From an uncultured Eubacteriales bacterium (lineage in GTDB: Bacteria; Bacillota; Clostridia; Oscillospirales; Oscillospiraceae), in NCBI GenBank assembly GCA_900540545.1, contig UQGJ01000006.1:1-64000 (forward strand): a DNA stretch of 64,000 nucleotides, given 5' to 3'. Every line of letters begins with the position of its first letter. Position 1 is the stretch's first letter. Shown in pieces: positions 41,350 to 49,892 of this stretch. The position numbers and the translations under genes are program-made. Below the pieces are notes generated by a model, which saw only the letters and a program-made list of their open reading frames with translations, had not been told where the DNA came from and ran no database searches.

Positions 41350-42120
41350 ATGCTTTACAAATTCATCATCTGCTTTATCGCCGGTATCGGGGCGGGTCTG
41401 GGGACCGGCTTCGCGGGCATGAGCGCCGCCGCCGTCATCAGCCCCATGCTCATCACCTTTCTGGAGATGCCCGCCTATGCCGCCGTGGGCATCGCCCTGG
41501 CCAGCGACGTGCTGGCCAGCGCCGTCAGCGCCTACACCTACGGCAAGCATAAGAATCTGGACATCAAAAACGGCCTCATTATGATGGTCACGGTGCTGTG
41601 CTTCACCCTGGTGGGGAGCTGGGTGTCCAGCCTGGTGCCCAACACCGCCATGGGCAGCTTTTCCGTGGTGATGACCTTCTTCCTGGGCATCAAGTTTATC
41701 GTCCGGCCCGTGATGACCACCAAGGAGACCATGGGGGCGGCCAGCCCGAAGAAGCGGGCGATTCAGTCGGTGGCCTGCGGCGTGCTGGTGGGCTTCATCT
41801 GCGGCTTCGTGGGGGCCGGGGGCGGCATGATGATGCTGCTCATCCTCACCAGCGTGCTGGGCTACGAGCTGAAAACCGCCGTGGGCACCAGCGTGTTCAT
41901 CATGACCTTCACCGCCTTCACCGGGGCGGCCAGCCACTTCGCCATCGGCGGGGCGCCAGACTGGACGGCGCTGGTGTTCTGCGTGCTGTCCACTCTGCTA
42001 TGGGCGCGGGTGGCCGCCAAGTTCGCCAACAAGGCCAGTCCCATCGTCCTCAACCGGGCCACCGGCGTGGTGCTGGCGGGGCTGGGGGCGGCGATTTTGC
42101 TCGTCAATTGGTTCGGATAA
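41350..42120 (+). CDS. TauE/SafE-family sulfite/organosulfur exporter
   Basis: 256 aa from the ATG at 41350; AAGGGG lies 11 nt upstream. Seven to eight helices with two repeats marked GIGAGLGTGFAGMSAAAV and GFICGFVGAGGGMMM, the family hallmark. Members move sulfite, sulfoacetate or related anions. Co-transcribed with the preceding MarR gene. Substrate unknown. Confidence 0.9.
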   Translation: MLYKFIICFIAGIGAGLGTGFAGMSAAAVISPMLITFLEMPAYAAVGIALASDVLASAVSAYTYGKHKNLDIKNGLIMMVTVLCFTLVGSWVSSLVPNTAMGSFSVVMTFFLGIKFIVRPVMTTKETMGAASPKKRAIQSVACGVLVGFICGFVGAGGGMMMLLILTSVLGYELKTAVGTSVFIMTFTAFTGAASHFAIGGAPDWTALVFCVLSTLLWARVAAKFANKASPIVLNRATGVVLAGLGAAILLVNWFG

Positions 42121-42130
42121 GCCGCCCGGA

Positions 42131-42158
42131 GCGCCGCCCAACAGGGCGGCGCTTTTTT
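42131..42158 (+). terminator. terminator after the TauE gene
   Basis: A 9-bp perfect stem GCGCCGCCC/GGGCGGCGC (42131-42139 with 42144-42152), 4-nt loop, six T. Confidence 0.9.
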
Positions 42159-42168
42159 CTTTTTGCCA

Positions 42169-42402
42169 TTGCGCCCAAGGCCCATCCGTGCTATCCTGTT
42201 ACAGGACGGGGATCCCGTCCGATTTGACCGATAAAGGGGGAAAGGCAAGTGGACATCTGTGGACGAAGTACGAAGGCGGACGGCGACGTTCCTCCTTCGG
42301 GCAGCGCTTGCCCCTCCCTGGAACTGCCACCCCGCGGCTGACGGCCACGGGGCCGTCCGGCTGCGGCTTCCTCCCTACTTCAAACGCAAAGGAGGAACGA
42401 CA
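42169..42402 (+). promoter_or_regulatory. promoter and long structured leader of mgtE
   Basis: TTGCGC (42169-42174), 17-bp spacer, TATCCT (42192-42197) predicts a leader of about 199 nt. It contains a hairpin GGACGGG/CCCGTCC (near 42203-42219), a purine-rich run, a CGAAGG/CCTTCG hairpin (near 42268-42300) and further GC-rich inverted repeats. It does not match the M-box (ykoK) Mg2+ riboswitch or the yybP Mn2+ riboswitch as I know them. The length and position suggest a regulatory RNA of unknown class. Confidence 0.5.
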
Positions 42403-43755
42403 GTGGATAAGAAAGAACTTGATTTTGAGGGCTGCGCCCAGCTGTTGGAGCGCCGGCAGTACCGGCAGCTCCGGGCCGCCCTGGCCGACGAAAACGAGGT
42501 GGACATCGCCGAGTTCATCGAAGGCCTTCCCCAGGAGAAGGCCACCGTGGCCTTCCGCACCCTGCCCAAGGAACTGGCCGCTGAGGTCTTTTCCAACCTG
42601 CCCGCCGAGACCCAGCAGGTCATCGTGGGCTCCATCACCGACCAGGAGCTGGGCGCCATCGTGGAGGACCTGTTCGTGGACGACGCGGTGGACATGCTGG
42701 AGGAGCTGCCCGCCAACGTGGTCAAGCGGGTCCTGAAAAGCGCCACCCCGGAGACCCGCAGGCTCATCAACCAATTCCTGAAATACCCGGAAAACTCGGT
42801 AGGTAGCATCATGACTGCCGAGTTCATCGACCTGAAGAAGTCCATGACGGCGGAGGACGCCATCAAGCGCATCCGCCGCATCGGCGAGGACTGCGAGTCC
42901 ATCTACACCTGCTACGTCACCGACGAGCGCCGGGTGCTGGAGGGCGTGGTGACGCTGCGGGAGCTGCTGCTGGCCCCGGACAGTGACCGGGTGGAGGACC
43001 TGATGGAGCGGGACCTCATCACCGCCCACACCACCGAGGACCGGGAGGAGGCCGTGCAGCGGCTGATGAAGTACGACTTCATCAACCTGCCCGTCACCGA
43101 CCACGAAAACCGGCTGGTGGGCATCGTCACCGTGGACGACGTGATGGACGTCATGGAGGAAGAGGCCACGGAGGACTTCGAGAAGATGGCTGCCATGGCC
43201 CCCTCGGAGAAGCCCTACCTCAAGACCGGGGTGTTCTCCCTGGCCAAGCACCGCATCCTGTGGTTGCTGGTGCTGATGATCTCCGGCATGATTACCGGCG
43301 GCATCCTGGGTCGGTACGAGGCGGCCTTCGCCGTCATGCCGTTGCTGGTCACCTTCATCCCCATGCTCACCGACACCGGCGGCAACGCGGGCAGCCAGAG
43401 CTCCACCCTGGTCATCCGCGGCATGGCCGTGGGGGACATCGCCCTGGAGGACTTTCCCCGGGTGTTCTGGAAGGAGCTGCGGGTCAGTCTGCTGGTGGGG
43501 GCGGCGCTGAGTGTGGTGAATTACGTGCGGCTGGTCCTCACCTACCCCGGCAACGGGCTCATCGCCCTCACCGTGGCCCTGGCCCTCTTTGTCACCGTGG
43601 TCATCGCCAAGACCGTGGGCGGGATGCTGCCCATGCTGGCCAAGCTGGTCCACGCCGACCCCGCCATCATGGCCGCCCCCCTCATCACCACCATCGTGGA
43701 CGCATTCTCGCTGGTCATCTATTTCACCATCGCACAGAGAATGCTGGGGCTGTGA
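42403..43755 (+). CDS. mgtE: Mg2+ transporter MgtE
   Basis: 450 aa, GTG start at 42403 with AAAGGAGG 7 nt upstream. MgtE N domain (about 10-125), two CBS domains (about 135-250; SIMTAEFIDLKKSMTAEDAI, LMERDLITAHT, VTVDDVMDVM) that gate by Mg2+, then five helices with the pore motif FIPMLTDTGGNAGSQSS. Closed by high cytoplasmic Mg2+. Preceded by a long leader that may add RNA-level control. Confidence 0.95.
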   Translation: MDKKELDFEGCAQLLERRQYRQLRAALADENEVDIAEFIEGLPQEKATVAFRTLPKELAAEVFSNLPAETQQVIVGSITDQELGAIVEDLFVDDAVDMLEELPANVVKRVLKSATPETRRLINQFLKYPENSVGSIMTAEFIDLKKSMTAEDAIKRIRRIGEDCESIYTCYVTDERRVLEGVVTLRELLLAPDSDRVEDLMERDLITAHTTEDREEAVQRLMKYDFINLPVTDHENRLVGIVTVDDVMDVMEEEATEDFEKMAAMAPSEKPYLKTGVFSLAKHRILWLLVLMISGMITGGILGRYEAAFAVMPLLVTFIPMLTDTGGNAGSQSSTLVIRGMAVGDIALEDFPRVFWKELRVSLLVGAALSVVNYVRLVLTYPGNGLIALTVALALFVTVVIAKTVGGMLPMLAKLVHADPAIMAAPLITTIVDAFSLVIYFTIAQRMLGL

Positions 43756-43824
43756 GGGGGACGGGGATGCGGATTGCCGCGCCAGCCTGTGAACTGGCTC
43801 GCAAGGACAGGCTCAATCACAACA

Positions 43825-43864
43825 AAAAGCGCGGCGCCAATCGTCTGATTGGCGCCGCGCTTTT
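43825..43864. terminator. bidirectional terminator between mgtE and the MATE gene
   Basis: Perfect 17-bp stem (43825-43841 with 43848-43864), 6-nt loop, A- and T-tracts on the two sides. Confidence 0.9.
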
Positions 43865-43866
43865 AT

Positions 43867-45285
43867 TTATGCGGTTTGGCTATCCTCGCTGACCACCTGC
43901 CGGGCCAGCTTGCGCATCTCCGGGACCACGAAGAGGGCCACGATAATGGCCGAGCCGATGTCGGCAATGGGTCCGGCGTAGAGGATGCCGTCCAAGCCGA
44001 AGAAGAGAGGCAAAATCAGCAGCAGCGGAATCAGCAGCAGGAGCTGGCGCAGCATGGACAGCAGCGATGCCTTCAGCGGCTGGCCCGTGGCCTGGAAGTA
44101 GTTGGTGGAGACGATTTGGAACCCGGCGCAGAACACGCCGAACACGTAGATCCGCATACAGCGGATGCCGAAGTCGGTGAAGTTCTGGTCCCCGGTGCCG
44201 AAGATGGAGAGGATGGGGCCGGGGACGGTCTGGCACAGCAGCCAGCCCACGGAGATGGCGGCGGTGGCCGCCACCACGGCCAACAGGTAGGTCTTGCGGA
44301 CCCGGTGATAGTGGCGGGCGCCCCGGTTGAAGCCCAGAATGGCCTGGGACCCCACGCCGATGCCGATGCCCACCGAGCCCAGAATCATCACGATTTTCAG
44401 CACGATGCCCATGGCCGCCTGGGCGGTCTCGCCGCCCACGGGGCTCAGGTCGCCGTAATACTTGAGGGAGTTGTTCATCACGATCTGCATGAGGCAGGCC
44501 ACGCCCTGGGTGATGCCAGAGGAGATGCCCAGGGCCGCGATGCGGGAGCACAGCCGCCCGTCCAGGCGCATGTCAGCCCGGTGGAAGGTCATGTGCTTGC
44601 CCTTGCGGAGGAAGTAGACCGCCAGAATGATGGCGGAGATAATCTGGGAGGTGATGGTGGCCACGGCCGCGCCCTTCACGCCCCAGTGGAACACGAAGAT
44701 ATAGATGGGGTCCAGGATGGTGTTGAGGACGGCCCCCACGATGATGCCGTACATGGACACCTTGGGGCTGCCGTCGGACCGGGCCATATTGGACAGGGAC
44801 ACCGACAGCACGCTGAAGGGCGCGCCCAGGAGGATGATAGAGGTGTAGTCCCTGGCGTAGGGCAGGATGGAGTCCTTGGCGCCGAAGAGCCGCAGCATGG
44901 GATCCAGGAAGATGAGGCCCAGGGCGGCCATGACCACGCCCGCCAGCAGGGAGAGCACCAGCAGCTGATTCAGGGTCTTGCCCGCGGCGGCATCGTCCCC
45001 CTCCCCCATTTTCAGGGAGGCGTAGGCGCAGCCGCCGGACCCCAGGAGGGTGGAGACGGCCAGCATGATGGTGACCACTGGAAAGGCGATGGTGGTGGCG
45101 GCGTTGCCCATCACGCCCACCCCCTGGCCGATGAAGATCTGGTCCACGATGTTGTAGACCGAGTTCACCAGCATGGAGATGATCGAGGGCACGGAAAAGG
45201 CCAGCAGCAGCTTCCCAATGGGCTCGTAGCCCAGGGGATTCGCCCCGGCCGGGTGGGTCAGTGTCTGTTCTTTCGCTCGCTTCAA
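43867..45285 (-). CDS. MATE-family efflux transporter with MarR partner
   Basis: 472 aa starting at a TTG (45285) that overlaps the TGA stop of the MarR gene (TTGA), so translation is coupled. Twelve helices in two MatE domains; typical motifs GKLLLAFSVPSIISMLVNSVYNIVDQIFIGQG (two adjacent segments) and ALGFNRGARH-like AILGFNRGARHYHR. Drug or metabolite efflux repressed by the adjacent MarR protein is the likely arrangement. Confidence 0.92.
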   Translation of the reverse strand: MKRAKEQTLTHPAGANPLGYEPIGKLLLAFSVPSIISMLVNSVYNIVDQIFIGQGVGVMGNAATTIAFPVVTIMLAVSTLLGSGGCAYASLKMGEGDDAAAGKTLNQLLVLSLLAGVVMAALGLIFLDPMLRLFGAKDSILPYARDYTSIILLGAPFSVLSVSLSNMARSDGSPKVSMYGIIVGAVLNTILDPIYIFVFHWGVKGAAVATITSQIISAIILAVYFLRKGKHMTFHRADMRLDGRLCSRIAALGISSGITQGVACLMQIVMNNSLKYYGDLSPVGGETAQAAMGIVLKIVMILGSVGIGIGVGSQAILGFNRGARHYHRVRKTYLLAVVAATAAISVGWLLCQTVPGPILSIFGTGDQNFTDFGIRCMRIYVFGVFCAGFQIVSTNYFQATGQPLKASLLSMLRQLLLLIPLLLILPLFFGLDGILYAGPIADIGSAIIVALFVVPEMRKLARQVVSEDSQTA

Positions 45286-45731
45286 GTTTCCTGTTCCTCC
45301 TCCTGCACGGCGGTAAAGGCGTTCTGGGACATGCGCTCCAGCAGGCGGTGGGCCGACTCCACTTCCTCCGGGGTCATCCCGGCGGTGAGGATGTCGTTCC
45401 AGCGCTTCCGGGCCTCGTAGACCGCCTGGGCGATGGGCTCCACCGCCGGGGTGGTGTACAGCCGCCGGACCCGCTTGTCCCGCTCGTCGGGCTCGGAGCG
45501 AACGTAGCCCTGTTCCTCCAGCTTCTGGGCCGCCCGGGTCACCGTCCCCTTGTCGAACAGGCCCATGCGGGCCAGGTCCAACATACTAATGCCCTGGTTC
45601 TCGTAGATGCGCAGCAGGAAATACTGCTGCCCGCAGCCGATTTGATAGGGCGCCAGCACCCGGTCAAAGAAACGGTTACCCTGCCGGTAGGCGATAGAGA
45701 TGTTCCGGCCCAGGTACACGGGGTCGTTCAT
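45282..45731 (-). CDS. MarR-family regulator of the MATE exporter
   Basis: 149 aa from the ATG at 45731; the open frame extends upstream without support. Winged helix with YFLLRIYENQGISMLDLARM and recognition helix DKGTVTRAAQKLEEQGYV, wing SEPDERDKRVRRLYTT. Co-transcribed and overlapping with the MATE gene. A TATCC-N6-GGATA palindrome upstream is a candidate operator. Confidence 0.9.
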   Translation of the reverse strand: MNDPVYLGRNISIAYRQGNRFFDRVLAPYQIGCGQQYFLLRIYENQGISMLDLARMGLFDKGTVTRAAQKLEEQGYVRSEPDERDKRVRRLYTTPAVEPIAQAVYEARKRWNDILTAGMTPEEVESAHRLLERMSQNAFTAVQEEEQET

Positions 45732-45775
45732 AACCGCCTGTCCCCTTTCATCCGTGCATTCCTTTATTTGATAAC

Positions 45776-45791
45776 TATCCCGATTAGGATA
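45776..45791 (-). promoter_or_regulatory. candidate MarR operator upstream of MarR-MATE
   Basis: Palindrome TATCC-N6-GGATA, about 45 bp upstream of the MarR start codon, in the promoter region. Confidence 0.5.
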
Positions 45792-45900
45792 ACACGAATT
45801 GGTTGCGCGGTCAACCATCTATTTTCCCAAACCTGACGGTATTCCTCAGCGCGGCTTTGACATGATTCCCCGGAAAGTTCGGGCCAACCCGGCCTTTCGG

Positions 45901-45927
45901 CACAAAATCGATGCCCGCGCATACATT
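45901..45927 (+). promoter_or_regulatory. possible sporulation-type promoter of the DUF4397 gene
   Basis: CACA (45901-45904), 15-bp spacer, CATACATT (45920-45927), similar to sigma-E/sigma-K -10 elements. No sigma-A promoter at a normal distance is evident. Confidence 0.3.
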
Positions 45928-45960
45928 GGGGTAGACGCTAAATGAAAGGAGTCTCCATCC

Positions 45961-46998
45961 ATGGATGAACGTTATATGACCTCTGGCCGCAGCGCCGGAC
46001 GCAACACGCCGGCCACGCCGCTGCCCGAGGACTACCCCGTCGTGCCCCTGCCCCCCATCGTGCCTGACGACCAGATGCCCGCCCCCGACATGCCTGACAA
46101 CTCCCTGCCCGAGGGCCAGCCCCCGGTGGCCCCCGGCCCCGGCGATACCCCCGTGGTCCCCCTGCCGCCCATCGTGGGCAATCCCCCGGCGGCCAACCCG
46201 GACCAGGTGCCGGTGATCCCCCTGCCCCCCATCGTGGGCAACCCGGACCAGCCCCTTCCCCCCCAGTTCCCCGTGGCCCCCGGCCCCGGCGGCGTGGTCA
46301 TCCTCCCCGGCCTCATCAGCCCCAGCTACTGCACGGTGCGCTTCCTCAACGCCGCCCCCGGCTTTGACCCCTTCAACGTCACCATCGGCAACCGCACGGT
46401 GGCCCGCAACCTGGGCTACGGCGGCATGAGCGGCTACGCCCGGGTAGCCGACGGCTTCCGCACCGTGACCATCTCCTACCCCGGCTCCACCGGCGTGTTC
46501 TACCAGCAGGCCATCCCCTTCAGCGCCGGCGAGCTCATCACTCTGGCCATCGTGCGCTCCGGCGGCGGCCTGGACCTGGTGCGCATCAGCGACATCCCCT
46601 GCCGCAACCGCCCCGCCGGCCGGGCCTGCATCCGCGCCATCAACCTGTGCTACGGCAGCCCCGCCCTGGACGTACTGCTCAGCGACGGCCGCATGGTCTT
46701 TAACGACGTGCGCTACAAGGAGGTCACCAACTTCAAGCAGGCCCGCCCCAGGGATTACAGCTTCTACGTAGCTCAGACCTCCTTCGTCCCCTCCCCCTAC
46801 TTCTACGACATCGAGACCGTGGAGGACACCCCCATGGCGGCCCCCGGCTTCTTCCTGCCCGGCGTGGGCGCGGTGAACCCCCTGGCCTCCTTCTACCTGG
46901 ACGCCAAGCGCAACGGGGTGTACAGCATCTACCTGCTGGGCACCTGGAACTACGCCAACCCCAGCCTGCGGGTGCGGGTGGTGGAGGACTTCCAGTAA
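45961..46998 (+). CDS. Pro-rich DUF4397 protein
   Basis: 345 aa, ATG with AAAGGAG upstream. Residues 20-115 are Pro-rich with three copies of a VPLPPIV unit (VVPLPPIVPDD, VVPLPPIVGNP, VIPLPPIVGNP) and two VAPGPG units. Two DUF4397 beta-sandwich repeats follow: VRFLNAAPGFDPFNVTIGN (about 120) and IRAINLCYGSPALDVLLSD (about 225). There is no signal peptide, which is odd because DUF4397 is usually extracellular; a spore-surface protein made inside the mother cell would explain it. Flanking genes are unrelated and a terminator follows. Confidence 0.82.
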   Translation: MDERYMTSGRSAGRNTPATPLPEDYPVVPLPPIVPDDQMPAPDMPDNSLPEGQPPVAPGPGDTPVVPLPPIVGNPPAANPDQVPVIPLPPIVGNPDQPLPPQFPVAPGPGGVVILPGLISPSYCTVRFLNAAPGFDPFNVTIGNRTVARNLGYGGMSGYARVADGFRTVTISYPGSTGVFYQQAIPFSAGELITLAIVRSGGGLDLVRISDIPCRNRPAGRACIRAINLCYGSPALDVLLSDGRMVFNDVRYKEVTNFKQARPRDYSFYVAQTSFVPSPYFYDIETVEDTPMAAPGFFLPGVGAVNPLASFYLDAKRNGVYSIYLLGTWNYANPSLRVRVVEDFQ

Positions 46999-47016
46999 CC
47001 CCCTCCCCTTTGCCAG

Positions 47017-47050
47017 GAAACGCGGATGGAAATCCATCCGCGTTTCTTTT
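47017..47050 (+). terminator. terminator after the DUF4397 gene
   Basis: Perfect 14-bp stem (47017-47030 with 47033-47046) and a TTTT run. Confidence 0.85.
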
Positions 47051-47132
47051 TACAATTTGTTCAAAATATGGCGTTCTTGTACCGGTTCCCTTCGTATGCT
47101 ATACTGTTTGTTCAAAGGAGTTTTGATGACCA

Positions 47133-48848
47133 ATGATCCAGAACATGCAGCGAAGCCTCCGCAAGAACTTCAAGCACGCCACGCTGAACTTTCTCTTCAT
47201 CCTCTGCTTTATCAACGTCTTTCAGACTATTTTCGGGCCGGAGAACTCCATCGTGGGGGTCATCTTCACCATCATGATGTCGGCCTCCATGGTGCGGGAC
47301 ATGACGGCCCGGCCGGTGAAGCACCTGCTCATCCAGGCCCTGGTGCTGGTGATGATGGGGGTGTCCGCCTGCCTGGTCCACACCCTGGACCCCTGGGTGG
47401 CCCTGCCCGTCAACCTGGCCACCCTTTTCATCATCCTCTACGCCTTCACCTACGAGTACGCCACCCACATGTATTTCCCCTACATCCTGTCCTACCTCTT
47501 CCTGGTGTTCATCTCCCCGGTGGGGCCGGAGGGGCTGCCCAAGCGGCTGGCCGGACTGCTGACAGGGGCGGTGTGCATCATCCTCTACCAGCTCTTCACG
47601 GGCCGGAACCGGGCGGCGGAAACCGCCAACGGCGTCCTCACCGACCTGATGGGGCAGGTCCAGAGTTCGATTGCCTGCCTCCTCACCGGCGAGGGTGCGC
47701 TGGCCGGGCGGGACGACGTGCGGCGGAACGTCTGCCGCCTCAGCCGCACGGTCTATGACCGCCGGAAGACGGTCCTGTGCGTCTCCGACGCCAGCTTTTC
47801 CATGATCGACGCCGGGCGGGGGCTGGAGCATCTGGTCCTCCTGCTTCACGACCTGGACCCCGCCCGGGCAGCGGAATACGCCCCTCTGCTCCGGCGGGTA
47901 TCAGAGGTCCTGGACGGCTTCGCCGCCTATCTCCGCGGGGACGCCGCCCCCCTGCCGCCGCTGGAGGAGGCGGCCTTCCTCCTCCCCGGACAGGACCCGA
48001 TGGGCCAGGAGTTTTACCGCGGACTCACCTACATCCGCGCCTGCCTGACCCACATGGCCGACCCGGAACGGCGGACGCGCTACCATGAGACGGCCCTGTC
48101 CCTGTCGGTGCGCATCCAGGCGGCCATGGACGTGAGCCCCGTCCGCGTGGTCTACGCCCTGCGGGTCTCCCTGCTGCTGGCCCTTTTCACCCTGGCGGTC
48201 CAGCTTCTGGCCCTGCCCCACGGCAAGTGGCTCCTGTTCACGCTGGCCTCCCTGTCCCTGCCCTACGCCGACGACGTGGGGGCCAAGACAAAAAAGCGCA
48301 TCCTCGCCACCATTCTGGGCGGGCTGGTGGCGGTGGCCTTTTACGGGCTGATCCCCTCCGCCCCCCTGCGCACGGCCATGATGATGTTCTCCGGCTACCT
48401 CTCCTTCTATTTCTCGGATTACACGGGGACCTACGCCTGCTCCACCATCGGGGCGCTGGGCGGCGCGGTCTTTGCCGGGGCTTTCGGCCTGGGGGACGTG
48501 GGCGGCATGTTCGCCGTCCGCCTGGGCTATATCTGCGTGGGTGCGGCGCTGGCGTGGCTGTTCAACTGCGTGTTACTCCCCTTCCGCCGGGACCGGGCCA
48601 CCCACCTGCTTCTGGAGAAGTACGCCGCCACCACGGACCTCCTCTCCCGGGTGTGCCGCAGCGAGGACCCGGACCCCCAACTCTACTACAATCTGGTCAT
48701 CCAGGCCCACCTCCAGGAGGGCAAACTCACCGCCAACGCCTCGGCGGGGGGCTGGGAGGAGGGCATGTCCGCCATTCTGGCCCAGTGCCGGGACAAGGTC
48801 CGGCAGGCCCACCGCAACAACAGCGCATCCCCTATCCTATCCTGGTAA
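47133..48848 (+). CDS. FUSC/aromatic-acid-exporter-like membrane protein
   Basis: 571 aa. Two membrane blocks of four to six helices (about 15-165 and 335-490) flank a cytoplasmic helical domain (about 170-330), the full-length FUSC (YccS/AaeB-like) layout; LSLPYADDVGAKTKKRILATILGG resembles the conserved FUSC helix boundary. Likely an exporter of small organic acids, substrate unknown. GGAG lies 12 nt before the ATG, so a start at 47145 is possible. It ends 12 bp before the dehydrogenase gene, which may be co-transcribed. Confidence 0.82.
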   Translation: MIQNMQRSLRKNFKHATLNFLFILCFINVFQTIFGPENSIVGVIFTIMMSASMVRDMTARPVKHLLIQALVLVMMGVSACLVHTLDPWVALPVNLATLFIILYAFTYEYATHMYFPYILSYLFLVFISPVGPEGLPKRLAGLLTGAVCIILYQLFTGRNRAAETANGVLTDLMGQVQSSIACLLTGEGALAGRDDVRRNVCRLSRTVYDRRKTVLCVSDASFSMIDAGRGLEHLVLLLHDLDPARAAEYAPLLRRVSEVLDGFAAYLRGDAAPLPPLEEAAFLLPGQDPMGQEFYRGLTYIRACLTHMADPERRTRYHETALSLSVRIQAAMDVSPVRVVYALRVSLLLALFTLAVQLLALPHGKWLLFTLASLSLPYADDVGAKTKKRILATILGGLVAVAFYGLIPSAPLRTAMMMFSGYLSFYFSDYTGTYACSTIGALGGAVFAGAFGLGDVGGMFAVRLGYICVGAALAWLFNCVLLPFRRDRATHLLLEKYAATTDLLSRVCRSEDPDPQLYYNLVIQAHLQEGKLTANASAGGWEEGMSAILAQCRDKVRQAHRNNSASPILSW

Positions 48849-48860
48849 GGAGTCGATCGT

Positions 48861-49892
48861 ATGAAAGCTGTCGTCTACCGTGGCGTGGGGGACCTCCGGT
48901 TGGAGGAGCGCCCCCGGCCCACCCTGCGGGACCCCAGAGACGCCATCGTCCGGGTGGTCCGCTCCACCATCTGTACCAGCGACCTGCACATCAAGAATGG
49001 GGCGGTCCCCCGGGCCGTGCCCGGCGTCACCCTGGGCCACGAGTTCGCCGGGGAGGTGGTGGAGACAGGCAGCGCCCTCACCGGCCTAAAGCCCGGCGAC
49101 CGGGTGGCCGCCAACTGCGAGACCTTCTGCGGGGACTGCTGGTTCTGCAGGCGGGGCTGGGTCAACAACTGCGTCCACGGGGGCTGGGAGCTGGGCTGCC
49201 GCATCGACGGCTGTCAGGCGGAGTACGTCCGGGTCCCCTTTGCCGACACGGGGCTGACCCCCATCCCGGAGGGGGTCTCCTATGAGGACGCCCTGTTCAT
49301 CGGAGACATCCTGTCCAGCGGTTACTGGGGTGCCCAGCTCTGCGGCATCCAGCCCGGTGACGCGGTGGCCGTGCTGGGGGCGGGGCCGGTGGGCCTCTGC
49401 GCCGCCGAGAGCGCCAAGCTGCTGGGGGCGGGACACGTGCTGGTGGTGGAGCCGGACCCCTTCCGGCGGGCGCTGGCCCTGGAGGAGGGCCTGGCCGATT
49501 CGGCCTGGGCCTCGGCGGAGGAGGCCGGGGCCGCCCTCCACGCCCTGACGGAAGGCCGTGGGGCCGACGGGGTCATCGAGTGCGCCGGTGGGAAGGACAC
49601 CTTCCAGGCCGCCTGGCGGCTGGCCCGGCCCAACGCCGTGGTGGCCCTGGTGGCTATGTACGAGGAAAACCAGGTCCTCCCCCTGCCGGACATGTACGGG
49701 AAGAACCTGGTGTTCAAGACCGGCGGCGTGGACGCCAGCCGGTGCGGCGAGCTGATGGACCTGGTGGCCCGTGGAAAGCTGCGCACGGACTTCCTTATCA
49801 CCCACCGGGGGCCGCTGGCGGAAATCATGGAGGGCTACCGGGTCTTTGAGGGGCATATGGACCACTGCATCAAGTGGGTGGTCATGGGGTAA
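48861..49892 (+). CDS. zinc-dependent alcohol dehydrogenase family protein
   Basis: 343 aa MDR enzyme, ATG with AAGGAG upstream. Catalytic zinc ligands lie in ICTSDLH and GHEFAGEV; the structural zinc site is a full set of four cysteines (CGDCWFCRRGWVNNC). The NAD(P) fold has VLGAGPVGLCAAESAKLLGA. It oxidises or reduces an alcohol/aldehyde not predictable from sequence. Its 3' end overlaps the convergent glycosyltransferase by 11 bp. Confidence 0.92.
   Translation: MKAVVYRGVGDLRLEERPRPTLRDPRDAIVRVVRSTICTSDLHIKNGAVPRAVPGVTLGHEFAGEVVETGSALTGLKPGDRVAANCETFCGDCWFCRRGWVNNCVHGGWELGCRIDGCQAEYVRVPFADTGLTPIPEGVSYEDALFIGDILSSGYWGAQLCGIQPGDAVAVLGAGPVGLCAAESAKLLGAGHVLVVEPDPFRRALALEEGLADSAWASAEEAGAALHALTEGRGADGVIECAGGKDTFQAAWRLARPNAVVALVAMYEENQVLPLPDMYGKNLVFKTGGVDASRCGELMDLVARGKLRTDFLITHRGPLAEIMEGYRVFEGHMDHCIKWVVMG

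Noticed and set aside
42198..42402. M-box Mg2+ riboswitch before mgtE
   Set aside because: The conserved GGUGAGGCUCCU and downstream core of the M-box are not present, so I list only an unclassified leader.
45811..47037. Minus-strand open frame opposite the DUF4397 gene
   Set aside because: Gly/His/Val-rich shadow without start signal; the plus strand has a ribosome binding site and recognised domains.
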